Notes: a model not told the origin generated them from the letters alone. Counted from the first letter of the stretch, positions 17,391 to 26,991 are shown. The stretch is DNA of 39,194 bases from Paludibacteraceae bacterium (GCA_017444065.1 JAFSXJ010000130.1:1-39194), one strand, 5' to 3'. Numbers and translations are program-made.

Positions 17391-17417
17391 TCCAGAATAT
17401 CCAGAACATCCAGAAAC
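17391..17417 (+). repeat. Three 9-bp tandem units in the ackA-GH13 gap
   Basis: TCCAGAATA, TCCAGAACA and TCCAGAAAC stand head to tail, sharing TCCAGAA. It is too short to call functional; it may be a slippage product in the spacer. Confidence 0.6.
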
Positions 17418-17436
17418 CAGAGCAAAAGCCTGACCC

Positions 17437-19074
17437 ATGAGTAAAGTAATCATCTATCAATGCTTCCCCCGCTGGTTCACCAACTACGTGAGCGTGCGTG
17501 TGCCTAACGGTGACAAAGCCATCAACGGGTGTGGTACCTTTGCCGGCATCAACGCCAAGGCACTGAAGGGCATTCTGGAGCTTGGCGCGACGCATGTGTG
17601 GTACACGGGTGTGCTGCGTCACGCTACCGCCGAGTTCAACACCCCGAGTATCACCAAGGGAAAAGCCGGCAGTCCGTACGCCATCACCGATTACTATGAC
17701 GTGGACCCCGATTTGGCTACCCATCCGGGTAAGCGCATGGCGGAGTTTGAGGCACTCATCGCGCGCACCCACAAGGCGGGACTGAAGGTCATCATTGACT
17801 TTGTACCTAACCATGTATCGCGCGAGTACCACTCGACCTGCCGTCCTGCCGGTGTGGAAGATCTCGGAGAACATGACCATCCCGAATGGGCGTTCTCGCC
17901 GCTGAACAACTTCTACTATATCCCCGGCGAAGCGTTCAGCCCCCAGTTCGATATCCAAGGCTACCATGAGTATCCCGCCAAGGTGACGGGCAACGACTGC
18001 TTCACGGCTCATCCGTCAGTCAACGACTGGTATGAGACTGTCAAGCTCAACTATGGCGTGCATTACATGGGTGGCGGCGAGAAACAGTTCAATCCTATAC
18101 CTGACACCTGGCGTAAGATGTCAGATATCCTGCTCTTCTGGGCAGGCAAGGGCATTGATGCGTTCCGCGTGGATATGGCGCACATGGTGCCTGTGGAGTT
18201 CTTCGACTGGGCCATCCGTCGCGTCAAGGCTGTGTTTCCAAAGGTGCAGTTCATTGCGGAGATTTACGATCCCGGCATCTACCGCCAGTACATTGCTGCC
18301 GGCTTCGACTACCTGTATGACAAGGTCGGTATGTACGACTACTTGCGAGATGTGACCAGCAAGGACTATTCGGCGGAAGGAATATCCTACCGTTGGCAGG
18401 TCAACGGCGATATACTGGACAAGATGCTATACTTCCTTGAGAACCACGACGAACAACGTCTGGCTTCGGGATTCTTCTGCGGTAGTGGACGTGCAGCTGA
18501 ACCGGCAATGATTGTTGCCGCCACGCTTGGAACCAATCCTGTGATGATCTATTCCGGTCAGGAGGTAGGCGAAAAAGGGATGGATGTCGAGGGGTTCTCG
18601 GGCATGGATGGCCGTACGACCATCTTCGACTATTGGGGCGTGAAGAGCATCCAGGCTTGGGCGAACGAAGGCAAGTTCGACGGTGCGGGTCTGGACGACG
18701 AGCAGCGCGAGCTTCGTGCGTTCTACTGCAAGTTGCTGCAGATAGCCAAGACCAATCCTGCCATCGGCGAAGGCAAGATGTACGACCTCGAATACGCACA
18801 AGGCGAAGGATTCAACCGCCAGCAGCAGTTCGCCTTCCTGCGCAAGCACCAGAAGGAGACGCTGCTCATCGTTGTCAACTTCGACGACCATCAGGTCGAC
18901 GTACCTGTGACAATCCCGACGGACGCATTCATCTACCTGCAGATGGATGAGAAGTTCAGCGTGCACGCCGAGGATCTGCTCACCGGCACCGTGCACGAAG
19001 GTCCGCTGATGGCATCCGTTCCGTTCCGTATCACCCTGCCCGCTTGGACAGGAGCAATACTCAAACTGCGATAA
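17437..19074 (+). CDS. Cytosolic GH13 alpha-amylase family enzyme
   Basis: A 545-residue GH13 enzyme without a signal peptide, so cytosolic. Conserved regions are seen in order: DFVPNH (region I), GIDAFRVDMAH with nucleophile Asp246 (region II), FIAEIYDP with acid/base Glu275 (region III) and ENHDEQR with His337-Asp338 (region IV). A C-terminal all-beta domain ends in WTGAILKLR. It probably hydrolyses or transglycosylates imported alpha-glucan oligosaccharides or stored glycogen; the specificity cannot be read from the motifs. It lies between acetate kinase and the UbiA-type gene, whose ATG immediately follows its TAA, suggesting one transcript. Confidence 0.92.
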   Translation: MSKVIIYQCFPRWFTNYVSVRVPNGDKAINGCGTFAGINAKALKGILELGATHVWYTGVLRHATAEFNTPSITKGKAGSPYAITDYYDVDPDLATHPGKRMAEFEALIARTHKAGLKVIIDFVPNHVSREYHSTCRPAGVEDLGEHDHPEWAFSPLNNFYYIPGEAFSPQFDIQGYHEYPAKVTGNDCFTAHPSVNDWYETVKLNYGVHYMGGGEKQFNPIPDTWRKMSDILLFWAGKGIDAFRVDMAHMVPVEFFDWAIRRVKAVFPKVQFIAEIYDPGIYRQYIAAGFDYLYDKVGMYDYLRDVTSKDYSAEGISYRWQVNGDILDKMLYFLENHDEQRLASGFFCGSGRAAEPAMIVAATLGTNPVMIYSGQEVGEKGMDVEGFSGMDGRTTIFDYWGVKSIQAWANEGKFDGAGLDDEQRELRAFYCKLLQIAKTNPAIGEGKMYDLEYAQGEGFNRQQQFAFLRKHQKETLLIVVNFDDHQVDVPVTIPTDAFIYLQMDEKFSVHAEDLLTGTVHEGPLMASVPFRITLPAWTGAILKLR

Positions 19075-20055
19075 ATGGCTAAGTTTCGCGATTACATGAC
19101 GCTGGTTCGTTGGCAAAACCTGCTGATGACGGCTGTCGTACTGTTTGTTATGGAGAAGTGGGTGGCGACACCCCTTCTCCGTGTAGCATGCTTCGGTGAG
19201 CAGTTGCCGTGGTGGCTATTCATGTTAATTGCTCTTGCTACGGTGCTGATTGCTGCCGGAGGGTATGTCATCAATGATTATTTCGATGTCAAGATTGATG
19301 CCATCAACCGTCCCGACCGGCTCATAGTAACCCGTAGCGTGAGCAAGCAACAGGCTATGCGGCTGTTTCAGATTCTGACAGCATTAGGTATCGTATGCGG
19401 TCTTGTGGCGTCATGGTTCGTGCGCAGTTGGGTGACGGCAGTTATCTTCGTGTTTGTCCCAGGACTGCTGTGGTTCTACTCGGCGTCGTACAAGCGGCAG
19501 TTCATCGTCGGCAATCTGATTGTCGCACTTGTGTCGGCACTCAGTCCGCTGTTGATAGCCGTCAGCAATGTGGCGTACCTCAAGCTGCGCTACAGTAATG
19601 TCAACGGCATCAATGTGCTTGACTACACGCCTGTCAACCTGCCTACTGCTCTTTATATGTGGATAGGCGGCTTTGCGGCGTTCGCGTTCCTCGGTACGCT
19701 TATCCGCGAGATTATCAAAGATATGCAAGACCAGATGGGTGACCGCGAACTGGAGTGCCATTCGCTGCCGGTCGTGCTCGGCGAACAGACGACGAAGATT
19801 ATCGTCACCGTACTGCTTCTGCTGATGGCTGGTGCGCTGGGGTGGCTCGCGTGGCGGGTCATTCCTTTCCCGCACACATGGAGCAGTCTGCATATCCGTT
19901 ATGTCGTGCTCGGCTTGCTCGTACCGATAGCCTGCGTAATATGGCTGCTTTGGTCTGCACGTATATCGTCCGACTACCGTACCACACAAGCCGTGATGAA
20001 GTTCGTGCTGCTGATGGGTGTATTGTACAGTTTTGTCATCAACCGAATGCTATGA
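19075..20055 (+). CDS. UbiA-family membrane prenyltransferase
   Basis: A 326-residue integral membrane protein with about eight or nine hydrophobic segments. It has both Asp-rich motifs of the UbiA superfamily: N67-D68-YF-D71-VKI-D75 and D216-MQ-D219 with QMGDRE following. Bacteroidetes members are commonly annotated as geranylgeranylglycerol-phosphate geranylgeranyltransferase-like; the true substrate here is not known. It starts directly after the GH13 stop and its TGA overlaps the maf ATG (ATGA), so translation of the three is likely coupled. Confidence 0.88.
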   Translation: MAKFRDYMTLVRWQNLLMTAVVLFVMEKWVATPLLRVACFGEQLPWWLFMLIALATVLIAAGGYVINDYFDVKIDAINRPDRLIVTRSVSKQQAMRLFQILTALGIVCGLVASWFVRSWVTAVIFVFVPGLLWFYSASYKRQFIVGNLIVALVSALSPLLIAVSNVAYLKLRYSNVNGINVLDYTPVNLPTALYMWIGGFAAFAFLGTLIREIIKDMQDQMGDRELECHSLPVVLGEQTTKIIVTVLLLLMAGALGWLAWRVIPFPHTWSSLHIRYVVLGLLVPIACVIWLLWSARISSDYRTTQAVMKFVLLMGVLYSFVINRML

Positions 20056-20639
20056 ATATCATTTTAGGTTCGCAGTCGCCGAGGCGCAGAGAGTTGTTGC
20101 GCGGTTTGGATATACCCCATACGGAAGTCTGCATCGATGCCGACGAGTCATACCCTGCCGGACTGCAAGGCGGTGATATACCTATGTATATTTCTCGTGC
20201 GAAGGCGGAGGCGTACCTGCGCATGCACATGTTAGAGGATGACGACCTGCTCATCACCTCCGATACTATCGTCTGGCTGGATGGTGAGGTGCTTGGCAAG
20301 CCTCGCGACGAACAGGATGCCCGTCGCATGCTTCGCGCGCTCAGCGGCAGGACACACCAGGTTTATACCGCTGTCACCTTTGCCCAAAGCGGTACACTGA
20401 CTACCAAGGTGGACTGCACCGACGTGACCTTCGAACCGCTCACCGAGACCGATATCGATTATTACGTCACCACGTATAAGCCGCTGGACAAAGCAGGGGC
20501 TTACGGCATCCAGGAGTGGATAGGTTACATCGCAGCCAGCCGTATCAACGGTTCGTTTTATACCGTTATGGGGTTGCCCACGCACCTTGTGCACCGCTAC
20601 CTGTCCAATCACCAGGTTCCTGTGAACCTGAAGTATTAG
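20052..20639 (+). CDS. maf: Maf-like nucleotide pyrophosphatase
   Basis: A 195-residue Maf/YceF family protein, which hydrolyses non-canonical or modified nucleoside triphosphates. The ATG at 20052 overlaps the preceding TGA by four bases and gives the standard start MNIILGSQSPRRRELLRGL; the frame stays open far upstream but that part is inside the UbiA gene. Other motifs are the ITSDTIVWLDGEVLGKP region and DKAGAYGIQEW. Length is normal. It is the last gene of the pta-to-maf run. Confidence 0.95.
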   Translation: MNIILGSQSPRRRELLRGLDIPHTEVCIDADESYPAGLQGGDIPMYISRAKAEAYLRMHMLEDDDLLITSDTIVWLDGEVLGKPRDEQDARRMLRALSGRTHQVYTAVTFAQSGTLTTKVDCTDVTFEPLTETDIDYYVTTYKPLDKAGAYGIQEWIGYIAASRINGSFYTVMGLPTHLVHRYLSNHQVPVNLKY

Positions 20640-20693
20640 ACATACTTTACGCCATGCCAATATTCGAAACTAAAATAATAATTAACAACCAAT

Positions 20694-21812
20694 ATGAAAA
20701 CAATTACAAACTCTACAAAATGGTTTTGCATGCTTTGCATGATGGCTGCGATACAGTCATGCGGCATTGATATGCCAAAGTCCAAACCTTCATCATTTGA
20801 AACATTGACAGTCACCAAATCTGACATTACGCTGCCGATGAAATTCAGTGCCAAGATGCGCGGTCAGAACGACGCCACCATCATGCCTCAGGTGAGCGGT
20901 CAGTTGACGCAGATATGCGTAAGCGAAGGCCAGCAGGTGCAGAAGGGGACAGTGCTATTCAAGATTGACTCGCGTAATGCAGAGTTGGAACTGGAAGCTG
21001 CTCAAGCAAATCTGCTGGCAGCTGAGGCCAACGAGAGCAGCGCAAAGATGGAATGGGAGTCGAACAAGAACCTCTTCCATAAGAACATCGTCAGCCGCTA
21101 CATGCTGGACAATGCAGAGAACAACTACAAGCAGGCGCAAGCGTCTGTACGCCAAGCCCAGGCAACCGTCAACCGTGCTCATGTGAACCTCGGTTTCTGT
21201 ACAATCACCGCACCAGTGACGGGTGTCATCGGCAGTATTAACTACCGTGTAGGCGATCAAGTTTCGCCAGCCTCGCAGTTGACGCTGCTGAGCGGTAACG
21301 AGAAGATGCAGGCAGAGTTCTCCCTCAATGAGTCACTGATTGAGGAGCAGGTGTCATTGGGACTATCGAAGAGCGATGTGGAGAAGTACCTCCATTCGCT
21401 GCCCGACGTGACGTTTGTGATGAAGAATGGAACGGAGTATCCTAACAAGGGACGTATCACGAGCCTCACCGGCGTGGTGGATGCCACAACGGGTACGCTT
21501 GCCTGCAAGGCGACATTCCCGAACCCCGATGGACATTTGTTCTCAGGTATTCAGGGCACTGTGGTATTGCCAATGGATGAGAAAGATGTAATGGTTATAC
21601 CGCAGTTGGCTGTAGTCCGTCTGCAGGACAAACGCCTCGTATATGTCGTGCAGCCGGACAGCACGGTTGTATCGGCTACCATTACAACCGAAGATACCGG
21701 TAACGGCAAGGATGTGATAGTCACTTCGGGTCTGAACGTAGGCGACCGCATCGTTACGGTAGGCGCCAACAACGTACAAGAGGGACAACGGGTGCTTTAC
21801 CCTGAAAACTGA
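20694..21812 (+). CDS. RND efflux periplasmic adaptor, lipoprotein
   Basis: A 372-residue membrane fusion protein (AcrA/MexA type) that links an RND pump to an outer-membrane channel. The signal ends MAAIQSC with Cys23 as the lipid anchor. It shows the biotinyl-lipoyl halves (VSEGQQVQKGTVLFKIDSRN and VNLGFCTITAPVTGVIGSIN), an alpha-helical hairpin rich in Ala/Gln/Glu between them, and a beta-barrel/MP domain that includes DRIVTVGANNVQEGQRV. The pump gene starts 7 bases after its stop. A 54-base gap precedes it; I saw no matching promoter there. Confidence 0.95.
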   Translation: MKTITNSTKWFCMLCMMAAIQSCGIDMPKSKPSSFETLTVTKSDITLPMKFSAKMRGQNDATIMPQVSGQLTQICVSEGQQVQKGTVLFKIDSRNAELELEAAQANLLAAEANESSAKMEWESNKNLFHKNIVSRYMLDNAENNYKQAQASVRQAQATVNRAHVNLGFCTITAPVTGVIGSINYRVGDQVSPASQLTLLSGNEKMQAEFSLNESLIEEQVSLGLSKSDVEKYLHSLPDVTFVMKNGTEYPNKGRITSLTGVVDATTGTLACKATFPNPDGHLFSGIQGTVVLPMDEKDVMVIPQLAVVRLQDKRLVYVVQPDSTVVSATITTEDTGNGKDVIVTSGLNVGDRIVTVGANNVQEGQRVLYPEN

Positions 21813-21819
21813 TTCCTAA

Positions 21820-24800
21820 ATGCAAACATCTATGAAAGGCAATATATTCATCAACAAATATGTGATGGCATGTGCGATATCGATTGTCATCATGTTGGTG
21901 GGCTTCATCAGCATCGTCACTCTGCCTATTGAGCAGTATCCTAACATTGCGCCACCTACAGTACGTGTAACAACTTCATACACAGGAGCTGACGCCAACA
22001 CTATCATGAAATCTGTGGTGCAACCACTGGAAGAGAGCATTAACGGCGTGCCTGGTATGACTTATATCACCTCATCAGCTTCCGCATCGGGCGAAGTTTC
22101 CATACAGGTGTATTTCAAGCAAGGTATCGACCCTGATCTGGCAGCCGTCAACGTGCAGAACCGTGTCAGCAAAGCCACGGCACTCCTGCCATCGGAAGTG
22201 ACCAAAGTGGGTGTGCAGGTGATGAAACAACAGAACAACATCCTGCATATCGGTGCACTCAAATCGACCGACGGCAAGTATGACGCAGACTTTATCTCCA
22301 ACTACATAGACATCAACATCAAGCCCCGTCTGATGCGTATCACCGGTGTGGGTGACGTGATGTCGCTGGGTAACACATACGCCCTGCGTATATGGCTCAA
22401 GCCGGACGTAATGGCGCAGTATGGTCTTGAACCGAATGATGTGTTTGTCGCTATCGGCGGGCAGAGTTTTGTGGCAGCTACGGGTTCGCTGGGCGAACGC
22501 TCGGAGAATGCGTACCAGTACTCCATGGAGTACAAGGGTACACTCAAAACTGTCGAGGAGTTCAACGACATAGTGCTTCGTACGACGGACGGCGGTCACC
22601 TGCTGCACCTGAGTGACGTAGCGGATGTGGAGATAGGTGCGGTCAGCTATAACTTCACCTCGAACATCGACGGAAAGCCCGGTACGTTGTTTATGGTGTT
22701 CCAGGCACCGGGGGCCAACGCCACGGAGGTAAACGCACGCATTCATCAGTTGTACGAGGAACTCAAGCCAACTATGCCTGCTGGCTTGGAGTTCGAAATC
22801 CTTCAGACCTCCGATGACTTCCTCTTTGCCGCTATCCACAATGTGGTTGAGACTCTGGTCATCGCCATCCTTCTGGTTATTCTGGTCGTATATTTCTTCC
22901 TTCAGAGTTTCAAGGCAACCATTATCCCGTCGATATCCATTATCGTGTCGCTGCTGGGTACGTTCGCCATTGTCAAATTGGCCGGATTCTCGCTTAACAT
23001 ACTGACGCTCTTTGCCTTGGTTCTCGCCATCGGAACGGTGGTTGACGACGCGATAGTCGTCGTCGAAGCGGTGATGGCGAAGATGGAAGGCGGTATCAGT
23101 GATGCCCGTGAGGCAACCCGTCAGGCGATGAGCGAAGTATCAGTTGCGGTAGTGTCGTGTACACTCGTCTTCATGGCAGTGTTCATACCTGTAGCATTCA
23201 TGCCGGGAACATCCGGAAGCTTCTTCCTGCAGTTCGGCGTGACGTTGGCTTCGTCAGTAGGATTGTCATGTGTCTCGGCGTTGGTACTTTGTCCCGCTTT
23301 GTGCGCATTGATGATGAAGTTCGACCCGAACGAGAATGAGAAGAAAAGTTTCAACTACTATGTAAAGAAAGCCTATACTGTCAGCTATAATGCTATCGCC
23401 GGCAAGTACAAGAGCGGTGTGCAGAAGTTCATCAAACGCCCGTGGGTGTCATGGGTGCTGCTGGTGGGTGCTGCTGTGCTGCTTGTTTTCGCAATGAAGG
23501 GGCTGCCGTCAGGTCTTGTGCCGCAGGAGGATCAGGGTGTATTTTTTGCCGAGGTGCGTGCTCCTGAAGGATGTACGCTTCACGAGACTGAAGAGATTGT
23601 AAGCAAGGTAGAGGAAAAAATCAAGAAGATTCCCGAACTGGAGAGTTACGCCGTCGTTAATGGCTACGGTATGATGTCCAACAGTTCGGCAAGTTCCTAT
23701 GCTACCCTCATCATCCGCCTCAAGAACTGGGATGACCGTCCGGGCATGAACCATCTCATTGATCTTGTGTATTCCCGTTTCGCGATGGATTGTCAGGAGA
23801 TAAAGAACGCTGTCGTCATTCCGTTCCAGATGCCGCAGGTACCGGGTTACGGTTCAAGCAACTCGGTCAACCTTGTGCTGCAGGATACACAGGACCGCCC
23901 GATGTCAGAGTTCAACGAAGATGCCATGAAGTTTATCGCCCGTCTCAACGAACGGCCTGAGATTATGCTGGCTATGAGTACGTACTCCGAGCGTTTCCCT
24001 AAATACGAAGTGAGCATTGATGCCGCTCAATGCGACCGCGCAGGTGTTACGCCGGCAGCGGTGCTCAACACCCTTGGTTCATACTGTGGTGGTGCCTATG
24101 TGGGCAACTTCAACCAGTTCGGCAAGGTTTATCGTATCATGGCGAATGCTTCACCCGAGTACCGTCTTGACCCGTCGAGTCTCCATAACATCTTCGTGCG
24201 TGTGGGCAACGGTAAGATGGCACCTATATCGGAGTTCGTCACCCTGAAAGAGATTGTCGGCTCGGCTTCGGTGGAGCACTTCAACCTGTACCAGAGTATC
24301 ACCTGCGGTGTGATGGCCGCAAGCGGCTGTTCGGAAGGCGATGCGCATAAGGCTATAGCGGAAGTATTCAAGGAGACGATGCAGGCCGGCTACAGTTACG
24401 AGTACGGCGGCAGGTCACGTGAGGTGGAAGAGACTGCCGGCAGCAATGCTACTGCCCTCATCTACCTCGTCTGCGCCATCCTTATCTATCTCATCCTTGC
24501 CTCGCTCTATAACAGCTGGTTCACGCCTTGGGCAGTGCTACTCAGTGTACCGTTCGGCCTGATGGGTTCGTTCGGTGTTACCTACCTCGTTTCGCTGCTG
24601 CACCTGCCGGGCATGGAGAATAACATCTACTTGCAAACCGGTGTTATTATGCTCATTGGTTTGCTCGCCAAGACCGCCATCCTTATCACCGAGTTCGCAC
24701 AGGAGCGCCGTGCACAAGGTATGAGTATCCGCGATGCGGCGTTTGCTGCCTGCGAGGAGCGTCTGCGTCCGATTCTGATGACTGTTGTTACGATGATTGC

Positions 24801-26358
24801 CGGTATGATTCCGCTTATCATCGCGGGTGGTGCAGGTGCTAACGGCAACCGTGTGCTTGCCTTGGGCGTTACCGCCGGTATGGCCGTTGGTACACTTGCA
24901 CTGCTGTTCGTCGTACCTACGTTCTTCATCGTCTTCCAGACGCTGCATGAGAAATTCCAAGGCGGTGCGCCGGTGGAGGCCAGGCAGGTAACAGTCTTGC
25001 TTGCGGTATGCGTGATGAGCATAGCATTCACGAGTTGTGGAATATACGGCAAGTACCAGTCGCAATCGGAAGTATCGTCCGACCTGTACGGCAAGACCGA
25101 TGATATAACTGCAGCCTCAGCTGACAGTTCGATAGCCACGCTATCGTGGCGTGAGGTGTTTGTTGACCCGACGCTACAGAACTTGATTGACAGCGCATTG
25201 GCACGTAACACCGACCTCAACTCGGCACGCATAGCCATCGAGCAGTCGCAAGCGTCTCTCAAAGCAGCCAAACTTGGTTACCTGCCGTCGTTGTCATTGG
25301 CTCCGCAAGCCGGCTATAGCGGCAACATCACGGGCAATGCGTACGCACCGGTATATAACGTGCCCATTCAGATGAACTGGGACATTGACATCTTCGGCAC
25401 AAACTACAATCAGGTGCAGAAATCCAAAGCGCTTGTCCGTCAGGCGGAGATACGCAGACAGGCGGTGCAGGCTAACCTCGTTTCTGCAGTGGCGCAGCAG
25501 TACTTTACGCTGCAACTTCTGGATCGCCAACTGGAGATACTCACCCGTACTGACAGCCTGTGGAACATCTCGCTTGAGACGCAGCGCGCGCTCTTTGAGA
25601 ACGGCAAAGGCTACTCGACCGGCGTAAGCCAGATGGAGAATTCCTACCTGAACGTCAAGCGGCAGATTATCGAGGTGCAGCGCAGCATACGCAGCGTGGA
25701 GAACAGCATCTGCAAGTTGCTTGCTGTCACGCCGCAACATATAGAGCGCAGTGCGTGGAGTACGTTCACGCTGCCTGATCGGGTCAGCACGGGAGTGCCG
25801 GCTCAACTGCTGACCAACCGTCCGGATATACAGATTGCCGACCAGCAGCTTGCCGAGGCGTTCTACAACACGCAGGCGGCACGCTCGGCGTTCTATCCCA
25901 AACTGTCGCTGCAAGGGATACTTGGCTGGGGCAACAGCAGCGGGCAGATACCTAATCCTGGTGCACTGCTGTTCAATGCGCTCGCCTCACTCACACAGCC
26001 TATCTTCGCACAGGGCAGGTTGCGCGCCAATCTGAAGATAAGCAAACTGACGCAGGAGGATATGCAGCGCAAGTACGTACAGACCGTCATCAACGCCGGT
26101 AATCAGGTCAACGAAGCACTTGCCGACTGTCAGACTGCCAAGGAGAAAGACGTGTTGTACAAACGGCAGGTTGAGGTGCTTACTGATGCGTACGACGGCA
26201 CGCACGAACTGATGGATGCCGGCAAGGCGAACTACCTCGAGGTGCTCACATCGCAAGAGACGCTGCTTTCTGCACAACTCAACGAGGCAACGAACCTTTA
26301 CGATGGGGCACGAGCACTCATAACCTTGTACATCGCACTTGGTGGTGCAACCAAGTAA
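21820..26358 (+). CDS. RND efflux pump fused to NodT/OprM-type outer-membrane lipoprotein
   Basis: One uninterrupted 1512-codon frame. Residues 1 to ~1045 are a complete HAE1-type RND transporter: TM1 near 8-32, porter domains, the proton-relay Asp409-Asp410 in GTVVDDAIVVVE, Lys951 in LLAKTAILITEF, and TM12 ending at VFQTLHEKF. A short linker (QGGAPVEARQ) leads to a hydrophobic stretch VTVLLAVCVMSIAF and the lipobox FTSC with Cys1073. Residues 1073-1512 are an outer-membrane factor of the NodT family (TLSWREVFVDPTLQNLIDSA, LTNRPDIQIADQQLAEA, YLEVLTSQETLLSAQLNEA). These parts are normally separate genes. Possible readings are a true fusion matured by signal peptidase II, internal initiation (an in-frame GTG lies at 24973), or loss of a stop through sequence error. 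Confidence 0.9.
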   Translation: MQTSMKGNIFINKYVMACAISIVIMLVGFISIVTLPIEQYPNIAPPTVRVTTSYTGADANTIMKSVVQPLEESINGVPGMTYITSSASASGEVSIQVYFKQGIDPDLAAVNVQNRVSKATALLPSEVTKVGVQVMKQQNNILHIGALKSTDGKYDADFISNYIDINIKPRLMRITGVGDVMSLGNTYALRIWLKPDVMAQYGLEPNDVFVAIGGQSFVAATGSLGERSENAYQYSMEYKGTLKTVEEFNDIVLRTTDGGHLLHLSDVADVEIGAVSYNFTSNIDGKPGTLFMVFQAPGANATEVNARIHQLYEELKPTMPAGLEFEILQTSDDFLFAAIHNVVETLVIAILLVILVVYFFLQSFKATIIPSISIIVSLLGTFAIVKLAGFSLNILTLFALVLAIGTVVDDAIVVVEAVMAKMEGGISDAREATRQAMSEVSVAVVSCTLVFMAVFIPVAFMPGTSGSFFLQFGVTLASSVGLSCVSALVLCPALCALMMKFDPNENEKKSFNYYVKKAYTVSYNAIAGKYKSGVQKFIKRPWVSWVLLVGAAVLLVFAMKGLPSGLVPQEDQGVFFAEVRAPEGCTLHETEEIVSKVEEKIKKIPELESYAVVNGYGMMSNSSASSYATLIIRLKNWDDRPGMNHLIDLVYSRFAMDCQEIKNAVVIPFQMPQVPGYGSSNSVNLVLQDTQDRPMSEFNEDAMKFIARLNERPEIMLAMSTYSERFPKYEVSIDAAQCDRAGVTPAAVLNTLGSYCGGAYVGNFNQFGKVYRIMANASPEYRLDPSSLHNIFVRVGNGKMAPISEFVTLKEIVGSASVEHFNLYQSITCGVMAASGCSEGDAHKAIAEVFKETMQAGYSYEYGGRSREVEETAGSNATALIYLVCAILIYLILASLYNSWFTPWAVLLSVPFGLMGSFGVTYLVSLLHLPGMENNIYLQTGVIMLIGLLAKTAILITEFAQERRAQGMSIRDAAFAACEERLRPILMTVVTMIAGMIPLIIAGGAGANGNRVLALGVTAGMAVGTLALLFVVPTFFIVFQTLHEKFQGGAPVEARQVTVLLAVCVMSIAFTSCGIYGKYQSQSEVSSDLYGKTDDITAASADSSIATLSWREVFVDPTLQNLIDSALARNTDLNSARIAIEQSQASLKAAKLGYLPSLSLAPQAGYSGNITGNAYAPVYNVPIQMNWDIDIFGTNYNQVQKSKALVRQAEIRRQAVQANLVSAVAQQYFTLQLLDRQLEILTRTDSLWNISLETQRALFENGKGYSTGVSQMENSYLNVKRQIIEVQRSIRSVENSICKLLAVTPQHIERSAWSTFTLPDRVSTGVPAQLLTNRPDIQIADQQLAEAFYNTQAARSAFYPKLSLQGILGWGNSSGQIPNPGALLFNALASLTQPIFAQGRLRANLKISKLTQEDMQRKYVQTVINAGNQVNEALADCQTAKEKDVLYKRQVEVLTDAYDGTHELMDAGKANYLEVLTSQETLLSAQLNEATNLYDGARALITLYIALGGATK

Positions 26359-26369
26359 ACACATCAGAC

Positions 26370-26963
26370 ATGGCAAACAAATATCTGAATACCGAATTAC
26401 TGGACAAAGCAATCATCTTTGCCGTGAAGGCTCACCACAACACTGAGCGACGCGGCAAAGGCTTTCCGTATATCGTTCACCCGATGGAAGCGGTGGAGAT
26501 AGTAGCCACAATCACCTCTGACCAAGAGTTGCTGGCTGCGGCTGCGCTACATGACACGATTGAAGATACGGATGTCACAGAGGAAGATATCCGCCGCGAG
26601 TTCGGCGACCGCATAGCCGGGCTGGTGCATGCTGAGAGTGACCAGATTAACGGAGAACTGTTCGATAGTTCTAACGGTGACGAGGCCGCTACATGGCATG
26701 CACGCAAGCAGGCGGCTATCAACCGTCTGGCAGCTGCCCCATATGAAGCAAAGATTGTGGCGATGGGGGACAAACTCAGCAACATGCGCGCTATAGCACG
26801 CGACTATGCACTGAAAGGTGACGAACTGTGGAACATATTCCACGTGAAAGACAAAGCTTCGCACGCATGGCATTACCGCGGTCTGGCAGAGTCTCTCAAA
26901 GAACTGGACGACACCTTTGCCTACCGTGAGTTCGTCACGCTCGTCAATCAGATATTCGGATAA
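26370..26963 (+). CDS. HD-domain protein, stand-alone (p)ppGpp hydrolase-like
   Basis: A 197-residue HD-superfamily protein matching the hydrolase domain of RelA/SpoT and small alarmone hydrolases (MESH1 type). Visible residues are RRGKGFPYIVHP (His37), the HD motif LHDTIEDT (His61, Asp62, Glu65, Asp66) and MGDKLSNMR (Asp134, Asn138). There is no synthetase, TGS or ACT domain. It probably cleaves (p)ppGpp or a related nucleotide in the cytosol; substrate is inferred from the family. It begins 11 bases after the RND-channel fusion and ends before a strong terminator, so it may share that transcript. Confidence 0.85.
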   Translation: MANKYLNTELLDKAIIFAVKAHHNTERRGKGFPYIVHPMEAVEIVATITSDQELLAAAALHDTIEDTDVTEEDIRREFGDRIAGLVHAESDQINGELFDSSNGDEAATWHARKQAAINRLAAAPYEAKIVAMGDKLSNMRAIARDYALKGDELWNIFHVKDKASHAWHYRGLAESLKELDDTFAYREFVTLVNQIFG

Positions 26964-26991
26964 GAACCCGGGTAGAGCCGGTATGAGCAAA

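Noticed and set aside
17391-17417. CRISPR-like or regulatory direct repeats after ackA
   Set aside because: Three 9-bp units without spacers do not form an array; they are recorded only as a small tandem repeat.
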